Part shown: piece after piece, positions 14,948 to 23,059 of the stretch
Numbering within the stretch: the stretch's first letter is position 1
Layout: each line of letters starts with the position of its first letter
Virus record (IMG/VR): IMGVR_UViG_3300027733_001253
Span: 1-64,000 of that record
Direction: 5' to 3' (one strand)
DNA length: 64,000 bases
From: a virus
Made by a program: the position numbers and the translations under genes
The notes under the pieces: generated by a model
Told to the model about the DNA's origin: nothing
Seen by the model: the letters and a program-made list of their open reading frames with translations, nothing else
Databases searched by the model: none

Positions 14948-15787
14948 ACATCTCAACAAAGGTCTGATACCTACGATTTTTCCTTGCATTGTTTTAGCTA
15001 CATGTATAGATTTAGTGGGTATTAGATTGAAATCTTCACATACTTTATAGTATCTAGTCTCATATTTTTTCCAGAAATATTCAGAACCTAACTCTTGCAT
15101 AAACTTCAATCCAGTATGTAACAGGCTTTTGCAATTCATATTAAAGTCATTCATTATGGTTATCGCTCCACATGGTCTAGTGCGTGAAAATCGTACACCT
15201 ATTCTATCATTGCCCATTCCACCTTTGCTTAGACTTACAGCAAAAGTTTTGATAGCAGGGTGATCAAAGTTGAATGTTATATCTCTACTACAAGTTATCC
15301 ATGCACCGTCTAAATGCACGGGTATATCTAGTTGTTCGCAACGGTCTAATATAGTATGCATTAATGGATGCACATCTCCGTGTGCAGGGAAAGGCATAGA
15401 GATTATCAATTCTTTATTTGGAACAAGCGTATCTAATGTAACATATTCAATGTCATTGTTCAATCTCCAGTGATATTTGTAATCATTTTCAAATATCATA
15501 ACATCATTGGTACCTACACGCTGATAGATATCATCAATAAATTGGGTACACCCCACACATATATCAGTATGAGGGAACATATCAATACCTGATAATTTAC
15601 TGAGTGAATGATTGTTAAGAAAATGTATGAATTCTATTTTGAATTCATTAGCTATATCATCATTGTATGCCGGATTGGTGTAGAAAACTGATTCATATAG
15701 TTTGTTGATAGATGAATCGTACATGGGTTGAGGGCGTTCATGTTGTAGCCATTCACTTGTATATTGTCTATTCTCCGAATCACGCAT
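14942..15787 (-). CDS. PLP-dependent aminotransferase-like protein (fold type I)
   Basis: Near residues 159-195 the sequence reads HLDGAW followed by FAVSLSKGGMGNDRIGVRF. An SLSKG lysine flanked this way is the Schiff-base lysine of aspartate-aminotransferase-fold enzymes, and the DGAW aspartate matches the residue that contacts the PLP pyridine nitrogen. Downstream R residues could hold a carboxylate substrate. At 281 residues it is short for the fold (usually 350-400), so parts of the small domain may be missing. It is the only minus-strand gene inside the plus-strand island and diverges from the 15844 gene across a palindromic promoter-like site. It could add or remove an amino group in the island's pathway. 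Confidence 0.65.
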   Translation of the reverse strand: MRDSENRQYTSEWLQHERPQPMYDSSINKLYESVFYTNPAYNDDIANEFKIEFIHFLNNHSLSKLSGIDMFPHTDICVGCTQFIDDIYQRVGTNDVMIFENDYKYHWRLNNDIEYVTLDTLVPNKELIISMPFPAHGDVHPLMHTILDRCEQLDIPVHLDGAWITCSRDITFNFDHPAIKTFAVSLSKGGMGNDRIGVRFSRTRPCGAITIMNDFNMNCKSLLHTGLKFMQELGSEYFWKKYETRYYKVCEDFNLIPTKSIHVAKTMQGKIVGIRPLLRCL

Positions 15788-15804
15788 AAGTATTGTTCCC
15801 AGCG

Positions 15805-15823
15805 TATTTATACTGTATAAATA
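15805..15823. promoter_or_regulatory. Palindromic divergent T4-like late promoter
   Basis: A perfect 9+1+9 palindrome TATTTATAC-T-GTATAAATA lies in the 56-bp divergent gap. It places TATAAATA, the T4 late-promoter consensus, on both strands, 21 bp before the plus-strand gene at 15844 and 18 bp before the minus-strand gene at 15787. Host repressor operators are also palindromic, so an operator is the alternative. Confidence 0.65.
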
Positions 15824-15843
15824 TCAATAACAAATAAGAATAT

Positions 15844-17133
15844 ATGTGGTGCCCTTTACCTTGGACTCATGTCGCAATTAAAAATAACGGAACACTCCGT
15901 ATGTGTTCCCATAGTCAAAGTGGTAGTAATGAAAATACCGTGCTGTCCAAAGATAAAGTGACATTGAAAGCAGATAGTTTAGCTAACATAGACAATGTAT
16001 TAAATTGTGACACACTTAAGCAAGTACGCAAAGATATATTAAATGGGGTGTGGCCAGAACAATGCAAGCGGTGTGAGGTTGATACTAGTACGGGAAGTAA
16101 CAGCAGAAACGATTGGGAAACTAAAAGACATTTAGATACATTTACTATTGATGATGCTATCAACAGCACGACCGTCGACGGTACGATAACTAATTCAAAG
16201 TTAGTTTCACTAGACCTTAGGATAGGAAATCAATGTAATCTACGATGTGTAATGTGTTTTCCCGGTGAATCTACCTTATGGTATAAAGATTATCAAGAGA
16301 TAACTGGACATGATCATTTTATTGTAGATGACAAGATTTACAATCTGAAATTAGCTGATAGCGACTTTGATTGGGCCAATGACAAAGATAAGATAGATGC
16401 ATTAATCGAAAATTCAAAATATTTAAACAAGATTAAGTTCGGTGGCGGTGAACCATTAATAATTAAGTACCATCATTATCTATTGAATAGGTTGATAGAA
16501 GAAGGTTACGCAAAAAACATTGAGTTAGAATATAGCGTGAACTTAACTGTATTCCCTCCGTTGTTGTTTGACATGTGGAAAAAATTCAAAGTGATTAGAA
16601 TTTGCGCTAGTGTAGATGCGTATGGAATTGCTAACGATGCTGTTCGTTACCCTTCAAAATGGGAAACTATTGAACAAAATTTAAAAATGTTGGATGAATC
16701 TGCGGAAAACATTACTGTGTTCACTTCTACTACAGTAAGTATATTAACACTGGAACATTACTCTGACTTAATGATATGGATAAAGAAGCAAAACTATAAG
16801 AAGATAAACAGAGACATAGAAAATCCTGGTACTAGTCATTTAGTATATAACCCAGCATTTTTCAATATCAATTTACTTGATGAACGGCAACAGAATACTA
16901 TATTTGATATTGTAAAAAACAAAGCTAACGGGGACAAAAAAATATTAAAAAAACTTGATTCTTATGAGAAGTATTGTACCTCATCTCGTATGATAATGTC
17001 TGAATCGTTGCTCAATGAAACACGAAAACAATTAGTAGGAGTATTTAATCGGTTAGCTATAAATCAAAAACAAGATTGGATTAATATTTTTCCATTTGTT
17101 TCTACTTTAATAAAAACATGGAGCTATATATGA
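15844..17133 (+). CDS. Radical SAM protein, subfamily B with altered N-terminal Cys pair
   Basis: C3-PLPW begins the N-terminal module, but the usual CC pair reads C21-S22, so one potential auxiliary ligand is lost. ECKRC-type spacing is kept as QCKRC. CNLRCVMC near C131 is the radical SAM site, with CFPGES after it and GGGEPL near residue 200. It is 429 residues long. It is transcribed from its own promoter-like palindrome, unlike the upstream copies, which depend on coupling. Its stop overlaps the likely start of the next gene as ATGA. Confidence 0.83.
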   Translation: MWCPLPWTHVAIKNNGTLRMCSHSQSGSNENTVLSKDKVTLKADSLANIDNVLNCDTLKQVRKDILNGVWPEQCKRCEVDTSTGSNSRNDWETKRHLDTFTIDDAINSTTVDGTITNSKLVSLDLRIGNQCNLRCVMCFPGESTLWYKDYQEITGHDHFIVDDKIYNLKLADSDFDWANDKDKIDALIENSKYLNKIKFGGGEPLIIKYHHYLLNRLIEEGYAKNIELEYSVNLTVFPPLLFDMWKKFKVIRICASVDAYGIANDAVRYPSKWETIEQNLKMLDESAENITVFTSTTVSILTLEHYSDLMIWIKKQNYKKINRDIENPGTSHLVYNPAFFNINLLDERQQNTIFDIVKNKANGDKKILKKLDSYEKYCTSSRMIMSESLLNETRKQLVGVFNRLAINQKQDWINIFPFVSTLIKTWSYI

Positions 17134-18074
17134 ATGATGATGAACTAATTTTAGAAGCATTATGCAATTATCCAATATACTATCTCATGTATGGTGGAGG
17201 GGCAGGTGGTGAATTTTTAACTAATTTAATCTCGACACATACTAAAAAATTTAGGAATAATGTTTCTACTCAAGTTATTGTAACTTCAGAAAATAGAACT
17301 TTAGTCAGATTGCCATATTTTTTTCATTTAGTATATCATTGCAACCTTACTTACAATTCATCAATTACTGATTTAATCAATGTCATAAAAACTAAAAATG
17401 ATTTTTTAGGGTATAACATAAAAGACAAAGTAAATGAGGCTATTGTTTATTTAAAACAAGATCACAAGCCACCTTTGTTTAGATGCAATATTTTATCAAA
17501 TTCATACTTTACTAAAGAAAATACTTATTTGATATGTGCTGATAATGAAAAATGGTATACTTATGCAGGAAGTTTATTATTTATAAAAGATTTAGCAGTT
17601 AAACATATCTGCCTTAAAGAGAATGATAAAATTAAATTTTTTGAGCATGACCGTAGTAGGTATATAAATGACGCTGAATTGTCTAGCTTGTTAAACAATG
17701 GACTAGATTGGGTTATAAAAAATAACATAACGATTATGTACGGAATGCAGTTAGACGTAATTGCATATATGAAATATGATAAAAACATTACCTTTAATGA
17801 AATTTTTAATTCAACTCCGTTTGATTTATATAATAAGTATTTTTATAAAATAATGGGAAATTTTGAAGCCTATTCAAATTTTCAAATCCCAGCATTAAAA
17901 GAAAGAGGAGTTACTATTATTGATTATTCTAAAATCTTTATTAAAGGATATTTAGAAGAAATATTTGATATTGACTATGATTCATCATTTAATGATGAAT
18001 TGATTGTTTGGCACAAAAAGAATTTGTCGTTATTGTCCAAACATGGATTTAATGTGGCCCCATATATATTATGA
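17130..18074 (+). CDS. Unrecognised protein with glycine-rich loop (possible sulfotransferase-like fold)
   Basis: I prefer the ATG at 17130, which overlaps the previous stop as ATGA, over one 12 nt upstream. Near residue 20 a hydrophobic strand leads into YGGGAGGEFL, a phosphate-binding-loop-like turn, followed by an amphipathic helix. A similar arrangement (MPGSSGQLLL) opens the gene at 21516. PAPS-dependent sulfotransferases have such a loop near the N-terminus, but I see no clear second PAPS motif, so this is a weak guess. The C-terminal half is rich in Phe, Tyr, Lys and Asn, with no membrane segments. It overlaps the next gene by 4 nt. Confidence 0.4.
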   Translation: MNDDELILEALCNYPIYYLMYGGGAGGEFLTNLISTHTKKFRNNVSTQVIVTSENRTLVRLPYFFHLVYHCNLTYNSSITDLINVIKTKNDFLGYNIKDKVNEAIVYLKQDHKPPLFRCNILSNSYFTKENTYLICADNEKWYTYAGSLLFIKDLAVKHICLKENDKIKFFEHDRSRYINDAELSSLLNNGLDWVIKNNITIMYGMQLDVIAYMKYDKNITFNEIFNSTPFDLYNKYFYKIMGNFEAYSNFQIPALKERGVTIIDYSKIFIKGYLEEIFDIDYDSSFNDELIVWHKKNLSLLSKHGFNVAPYIL

Positions 18075-19180
18075 CTGATTTAAAATACAGTGATTATGAT
18101 TTCACTAAAATCCCATTTAAAGATATAGTGCAAGTAGGCCAACGAACTTTATTGTATCGTGACCTATTCACCGTCAGTTGGTTGCTAGGTAGATTTTGTA
18201 ACTACAAATGTAGCTATTGCTGGCCTTATGCCCGTAGTGATACGAAAGACCATAGACCTACAGAGTTATGCTTAAGTACTATAGATGAGATAAAATCTCA
18301 AGCTAGACTTAATGGATTTAATAGTTTTCATTTTAGTCTAAGTGGTGGTGAACCTACGTTTCATCCTGGATATCTAGACATACTAAAGTATCTAGCGAAT
18401 GATGTAGACAATACTAATTACACTAGCATACATATGACCAGTAACTGTTCTAGGAATATGAAATGGTTTGAGACATATGTAGAACATGCTAAGAAATTTC
18501 ATCGTGCTAGCATCACGGCGAGTCTACACACAGAGCATCTTGACACGATTGAGAAGATGCAAGACTTTGCAGATAAACTGATATTCTGTCAAGAACATGA
18601 TGTACAGATAACCATCAACATGGTAATGGTTCCCGCATGGTTTGATAAAGACTACGAGAATGCATTGTTCTTCCACAATCAAGGAATCAATGTCACGTTG
18701 AAACCGCAGAGCGATCCTACTGCTAATTTTGTAGTCAGTGGGTATACTGAAGAACAGATGAAACAGTTACATAATGGTATGCCGCAACGTGCTTATACTG
18801 AAAAGAAGCGTGTATGGAATGATAGACCAAAAGCTAAATTTGAAGTTCCTCCTCACATGGCAGGAGAAAATGATAGTAGTGTGCCTGCACACATGCAAGT
18901 AGAATTCACTGATAAATACGGTAAGAAATGGTACATGGATCAAGCAGAACGATTCAATGCGTTCGGGTTCAACAATTTTAAAGGTTGGGAATGTAATAGT
19001 GGATTTCAAGGCATAATCATCAGAGAACCAGATGGTAGTATCAAGCGTAGTTATAGTTGCACTGATACTCCACTGGGAAACATAGAGACTGGATTCAAAT
19101 TATTCGATAAGCCTATGATTTGTATAAGTAATTCATGTGTAAGTAGTGCCGATAGTAAATTGCCAAAGAGGACGATATGA
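18071..19180 (+). CDS. Radical SAM protein, subfamily C (CNYKCSYC)
   Basis: C43-x3-C47-x2-C50 is the catalytic motif, and LSGGEPTFHPGY near residue 92 is a textbook SAM-binding segment. The C-terminal region has ECNSGFQG, a single C in SYSCTD and a final C-x3-SC, possibly one auxiliary cluster. It is 369 residues long. The window's other subfamily C member is at 11380. Like the subfamily A gene at 4832, it is followed directly by a QueC-like PP-loop gene (4-nt overlap), which suggests two radical SAM/PP-loop pairs. Confidence 0.84.
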   Translation: MTDLKYSDYDFTKIPFKDIVQVGQRTLLYRDLFTVSWLLGRFCNYKCSYCWPYARSDTKDHRPTELCLSTIDEIKSQARLNGFNSFHFSLSGGEPTFHPGYLDILKYLANDVDNTNYTSIHMTSNCSRNMKWFETYVEHAKKFHRASITASLHTEHLDTIEKMQDFADKLIFCQEHDVQITINMVMVPAWFDKDYENALFFHNQGINVTLKPQSDPTANFVVSGYTEEQMKQLHNGMPQRAYTEKKRVWNDRPKAKFEVPPHMAGENDSSVPAHMQVEFTDKYGKKWYMDQAERFNAFGFNNFKGWECNSGFQGIIIREPDGSIKRSYSCTDTPLGNIETGFKLFDKPMICISNSCVSSADSKLPKRTI

Positions 19181-19812
19181 AAAATATAATAATAGAAAAT
19201 GTAGAAATTCCATTATTTGATGGGAACGTAGGAATAAATTTCTCCGGTGGAACCGATAGTAGCCTTTTATTGTATATTTTACTATTAAATAAAAAAGAAA
19301 CACTTGAAGTATTTACATTAGCACCAGACCTTAAGGGAAGATTACCGGCAAAAGTTGCAGCTAATGTAATTGACAAGTGCGTAGAGTTAACCAAAAACAA
19401 TAATATAAATCATCATGTAGTATATCTTGATGTACAAAATAATGAAAAATTACTTAGATTGCCCAATGAAATGTTAGAAAATAAAAAAATAACTAAATTA
19501 TATGCAGGATTAACAGCTAATCCTCCTAAAGACATAGCAGATAATTTTTTGACACCAATTGACAATACTGAACATGTGGAGAGAGACCCGTTAATAGTAA
19601 AATCTATAATTTATGATAATTTTTGTTTTCCATTTTTTAATATTGATAAAATAAAAATAGCTGAAATGTACCACTCTTTAAACTTAACAGAAACGTTATT
19701 TCCATTAACTAGAAGCTGCGAAATAGAAAATCCTCCGGCTGATTTTTTAGGACACTGTAATAACTGCTGGTGGTGCAAAGAAAGACTTTGGGGATTCAAA
19801 AGGTTTGTATGA
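19177..19812 (+). CDS. QueC-like PP-loop ATP pyrophosphatase, copy 2
   Basis: S23-GGTDSS is the PP-loop, preceded by an N-terminal strand as in QueC. C181, C194, C197 and C200 form the zinc-site-like end SC-x12-C-x2-C-x2-C-x2-R, again with the CWWC and WGF seen in copy 1 (5920). The two copies also share a central NPP segment and an ERD segment, so they are paralogues of one family rather than two independent PP-loop proteins. It is 211 residues long. It is coupled to the radical SAM gene upstream and the SDR gene downstream, each by a 4-nt overlap. The reaction is probably ATP-dependent activation of a carboxylate; the substrate is unknown. Confidence 0.77.
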   Translation: MKNIIIENVEIPLFDGNVGINFSGGTDSSLLLYILLLNKKETLEVFTLAPDLKGRLPAKVAANVIDKCVELTKNNNINHHVVYLDVQNNEKLLRLPNEMLENKKITKLYAGLTANPPKDIADNFLTPIDNTEHVERDPLIVKSIIYDNFCFPFFNIDKIKIAEMYHSLNLTETLFPLTRSCEIENPPADFLGHCNNCWWCKERLWGFKRFV

Positions 19813-20333
19813 AGTACGCAATTACAGGTCATACTCAAGGGATAGGATTAGCATTGACTAATTTATTAGAATCAAATTATATAGGGTTCTCTAAGAGTAA
19901 TGGATATGATATTACAGTTAAAGAAAACAGAGAATCTATAATATTACAGTCTATTGAGTGTGATGTATTCATCAATAATGCATACGCTGATTTTAATCAG
20001 GTAACTTTGTTATACGAGTTATTTAAAGTTTGGCAAGGTTCCAACAAAATAATAGTTAATATAGGTTCATCCACTACTTGCGGAATCAAAAATTTTCCCC
20101 ACATGTATACAGCACACAAAATTGCATTAGACAAAGCCTCTGAGCAATTAAGTCATTTAGACGATCCATGCAAAGTAATTAATATTAAATTTGGCTGGGT
20201 AGGTACTCAACGGGTATTAAGAGATTGTAACCCTGAATCATATATAGAAGTTAGCGATGCTGCAAAATATATAATAGAACAGATTAATTGGGGAATTAAA
20301 TATAGAGTTACTGAATGCTTAATTAGACCATAA
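19809..20333 (+). CDS. Short-chain dehydrogenase/reductase
   Basis: The start is the ATG at 19809, overlapping the previous stop. Residues 6-13 are TGHTQGIG, the TGxxxGxG NAD(P)-binding motif. INNAYAD fits the NNAG position, IGSS holds the catalytic Ser, and Y-x-A-H-K is the catalytic YxxxK. At 174 residues it is short for a classical SDR (about 250), lacking much of the C-terminal substrate-binding part. It probably reduces a carbonyl or oxidises an alcohol in the island's pathway. Confidence 0.82.
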   Translation: MKYAITGHTQGIGLALTNLLESNYIGFSKSNGYDITVKENRESIILQSIECDVFINNAYADFNQVTLLYELFKVWQGSNKIIVNIGSSTTCGIKNFPHMYTAHKIALDKASEQLSHLDDPCKVINIKFGWVGTQRVLRDCNPESYIEVSDAAKYIIEQINWGIKYRVTECLIRP

Positions 20334-20353
20334 CATTATTAATATAATATCAA

Positions 20354-20935
20354 ATGAAATATTTTACTGAAGTAAATTTACCAACATTCGAAACACTATC
20401 CATAGAACTTGATCAATTAATAAGTTCAAAGGTGTTAAGCTGGGGAGAACAAAATCAAATTTGTTTAAATTCTATACCAAATTTTGAACATGATTTTCAC
20501 AAAGGTGCAGGAAGTTTAATGTTTGATTGGAATAATTCTAAAATAGATTCAGTTAACGGTATTGATAATATTAGTAATCTTTTTATAAAAACAGAACAGT
20601 TAAATGAATCTGACTTTACGGTCATGTGCAGTCAATTTAAAGGAACAACTTTTGAAACAGTTTTTAATATGTTAAATGAAAGATATATATTAGGTAGGAT
20701 CAGATTGATGAATTTGAAACCAAAAACATGTTTGAGTTGGCATGTTGATGATACTCCTAGGTTACATTATCCAATTGTATCACAAGAAGGATGTTTTTTA
20801 GTAATAGAAGATGAAGTTATGACTTTACCATTAAACAAATGGCATATAGCAGATACTACAAAAAGACATACCGCATTTAATGGGAGTAAAGGTTCAAGAG
20901 TTCATTTAGTAGCAGTAATATTAAGTAATCGTTGA
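20354..20935 (+). CDS. Aspartyl/asparaginyl beta-hydroxylase-like 2-oxoglutarate oxygenase
   Basis: LSWHVDD-x-P-R-LHYPI near residues 132-146 matches the cupin motif of AspH-type oxygenases. H-x-D supplies two iron ligands, and the later ADTTKRHTAFNG holds the distal His. The following R in SRVHLV would bind 2-oxoglutarate. It is 193 residues long. A second, distant member is at 24450. Such enzymes hydroxylate Asp/Asn side chains or small molecules. A 20-nt gap separates it from the SDR, and no strong Shine-Dalgarno is visible. Confidence 0.75.
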   Translation: MKYFTEVNLPTFETLSIELDQLISSKVLSWGEQNQICLNSIPNFEHDFHKGAGSLMFDWNNSKIDSVNGIDNISNLFIKTEQLNESDFTVMCSQFKGTTFETVFNMLNERYILGRIRLMNLKPKTCLSWHVDDTPRLHYPIVSQEGCFLVIEDEVMTLPLNKWHIADTTKRHTAFNGSKGSRVHLVAVILSNR

Positions 20936-20944
20936 TTAGATTAA

Positions 20945-21514
20945 ATGTTTAAATTATTTCAAAAAGATAATGGGTCCCGCGGGTCGGCCGCTGAAGTTTG
21001 GGTAGACAAGGATGCAGGTCTTTGTAAAAAATTTTATAAACCAGATAGTATTACTATAACCGGCAAAAAACCGTTTGAGACATCTATGGAAAGAATAACC
21101 TCACTTTTTAATACTGAAATACATTGGTCAACTAAATTAAAATCTGATATGGTAATTGAATTATACGAGCATGGTGAATTAAAAGACGAGCCGGGTTTTT
21201 ATTTAATACAAGAGTGGACAAATCCAGATTTGTTGACTTGGTACGAGCATGAAAGTACTAGATTAAATCACATTATACCTGACGCATCAGAACAAATAGT
21301 TGAAATTTTTAAGTTCTTCAAAGAAAATAATATTTACAAAATTAATAATGCAATGGCCAATATGACACATAAGAATGGTAAAATAAAAGTGTTTGATTTT
21401 AAATATTCTATTGAAAGAGGTGAAGATAAAAGAGAACTAGAAATTTATTCAATAAACACTTGGGTGTCAAAAATAGATCCTAATCTAAATAATATTCTAC
21501 TTGATTTAGTGTGA
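20945..21514 (+). CDS. Protein-kinase-fold (APH/Kdo-kinase-like) protein, tentative
   Basis: The order of elements recalls small kinase-like folds: an early strand with AEVWVDKDAGLCKKFY (Lys at the ATP-anchoring position), a hinge-like FYLIQEW near residue 95, and NNAMANMTHKNGKIKVFDF near 138-156, where an N and a D follow the catalytic-loop spacing. There is no canonical HxD and no complete glycine loop, so it may be a pseudokinase or an unrelated fold. The codons after the start are strikingly GC-rich (near 20975) against an AT-rich background. It is 189 residues long and is followed 1 nt later by the next gene. Confidence 0.4.
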   Translation: MFKLFQKDNGSRGSAAEVWVDKDAGLCKKFYKPDSITITGKKPFETSMERITSLFNTEIHWSTKLKSDMVIELYEHGELKDEPGFYLIQEWTNPDLLTWYEHESTRLNHIIPDASEQIVEIFKFFKENNIYKINNAMANMTHKNGKIKVFDFKYSIERGEDKRELEIYSINTWVSKIDPNLNNILLDLV

Positions 21515-21515
21515 C

Positions 21516-22271
21516 ATGAAATTTTCAATACTAGAAAACAATGAATTAATTTTAATAGATTATATGCCTGGTTCATCTGGCCAGCTGTTATTAAGATTAT
21601 GGGCTGAACTAGATAGTAAATTACACTATGAGAATTCAAGAATATTATCCGCTACAACAATAAATCAGAATGCAGCTTCAAGAGAAATTGATTACGATAT
21701 ATTAATTCCAAAAAGAATAGTGAATTGGTTTTTAGACAAGTGTGACCCTTCATCTACTATTGATTATGTTTATTTTTTTGAAAATTTAGCAACTCATTTG
21801 ATTGCTCAACAGCAAAAATGGAAACATCAAACAAATGATATTAAGTTTTATAGTAATAATGATGTTGATATAAAAGATATGAGATTGATATATGGTATGC
21901 ATACCTGGAGCAATATTATACCGTACGATGAAATGATTAGTTTAGGATATAATATAAAACAACTATCTATTATTCCAACGACTGAAAGAGGGTTGAAATA
22001 TCAATTTGATAGAAATGTCGCATGTTACCCCGGGACAGAAGAAAACAGTAATAAATTGGTGTTAAATAAATTTAATACCAAACCTACACAAAATTCAATA
22101 GATTTATGTACTATGCTAGTTGATAGAAGATTTGTAGATATTATCGATTTTCTACAAAGTATGATAGGTGACTCATTCAGAATAGAAAAAATTGAGTACT
22201 GTAATACTATTTTAAATACCTACTACAATGAGATAGTTAGACATTTAGACCAATCCATAGAAACTCTATAG
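21516..22271 (+). CDS. Unrecognised protein with MPGSSGQ loop
   Basis: This 251-residue protein opens with a strand ending in DYMPGSSGQLLLRLW, a glycine/serine loop followed by a helix. This is like the loop near the start of the 17130 gene and loosely like the PAPS loop of sulfotransferases. A YGMHTW segment follows near residue 129. No other motif stands out. It ends the plus-strand block, and its last 49 nt overlap the convergent TauD-like gene, so the two transcripts are antisense there. Confidence 0.4.
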   Translation: MKFSILENNELILIDYMPGSSGQLLLRLWAELDSKLHYENSRILSATTINQNAASREIDYDILIPKRIVNWFLDKCDPSSTIDYVYFFENLATHLIAQQQKWKHQTNDIKFYSNNDVDIKDMRLIYGMHTWSNIIPYDEMISLGYNIKQLSIIPTTERGLKYQFDRNVACYPGTEENSNKLVLNKFNTKPTQNSIDLCTMLVDRRFVDIIDFLQSMIGDSFRIEKIEYCNTILNTYYNEIVRHLDQSIETL

Positions 22272-23059
22272 ATCATTCTATTACCTAATTCACAAGCCCA
22301 TCGTTTGTGAACAGTTAACCACTGATCTCCAAATATAACATCGCCATCTTCATACTCATGGTGATAGCAATATTTGTCTTGATAAGAATGATTGAATAGA
22401 AGTTCTTTATAATATTGATTAGTTTTCTCATCAACATCTTTAAATCCAAAAAATTGATAATAAGGAAAAAACATTCCTTTTATCCCTACTGGATTCGTTC
22501 TGATAAAATTCTGTCCATCTTTATTGCGATGTGGTTTCCATATGTTGAATGACTTAGTATATGTGTCCGGCTCAAATCCATATATACCTTTCTTATCTTC
22601 TAAGAAATCTTTAGTCGATTGGTCTAGATCATCGTAGGCTAATGCCATATTGGCCCAGCTTATCTTTGATCCTTTAGTATCATGTGCTGCTACTAGGAAT
22701 ATGATAGGTTTGCGTTCGTTCTCTGCTGATGGTCGATTAGCATGCCAATTCAATTCTTCATCATGCCCAAACAATCCTTTAGGAGTACCATCGTCATTGA
22801 ATCCTTTGCAAACTCTTTGTACTCCATTGACATTCTCAGCGGCTCTTTGTCGTTGTGTTTCTGGATCAAAATATTCAGGAACGCCAAACTGATTTGCTAC
22901 CTTGATCATATCTTCTGGAGATAAGTGTTGATCCCTGGCTATCACAACAAGATGTTTGAAATACAACTCTGCTATCTGATTAACTTCATCCGTAGATAAA
23001 TTCTTATAGTCAACATCATAGACCTCTACTGCATTAGCATCTAGTATTTTATACTTCAC
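22223..23059 (-). CDS. TauD/TfdA-type 2-oxoglutarate dioxygenase, HxN variant
   Basis: I prefer the GTG at 23059 (with GGAAAGGAAA upstream) over an ATG at 23086, because the product then starts VKYKILDANAVEVYD, matching the start of the 24469 gene. LNWHANRP near residue 107 occupies the HxD iron-binding position of TauD, but the acid is Asn. SWANMALAYDDL and the late H...GNRMIYRV are standard for the family and give the distal His and the 2-oxoglutarate Arg. It is 278 residues long. The Asn could weaken iron binding or change chemistry, as in halogenases that lack this acid. It ends a coupled minus-strand operon. Confidence 0.75.
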   Translation of the reverse strand: MKYKILDANAVEVYDVDYKNLSTDEVNQIAELYFKHLVVIARDQHLSPEDMIKVANQFGVPEYFDPETQRQRAAENVNGVQRVCKGFNDDGTPKGLFGHDEELNWHANRPSAENERKPIIFLVAAHDTKGSKISWANMALAYDDLDQSTKDFLEDKKGIYGFEPDTYTKSFNIWKPHRNKDGQNFIRTNPVGIKGMFFPYYQFFGFKDVDEKTNQYYKELLFNHSYQDKYCYHHEYEDGDVIFGDQWLTVHKRWACELGNRMIYRVSMDWSKCLTISL

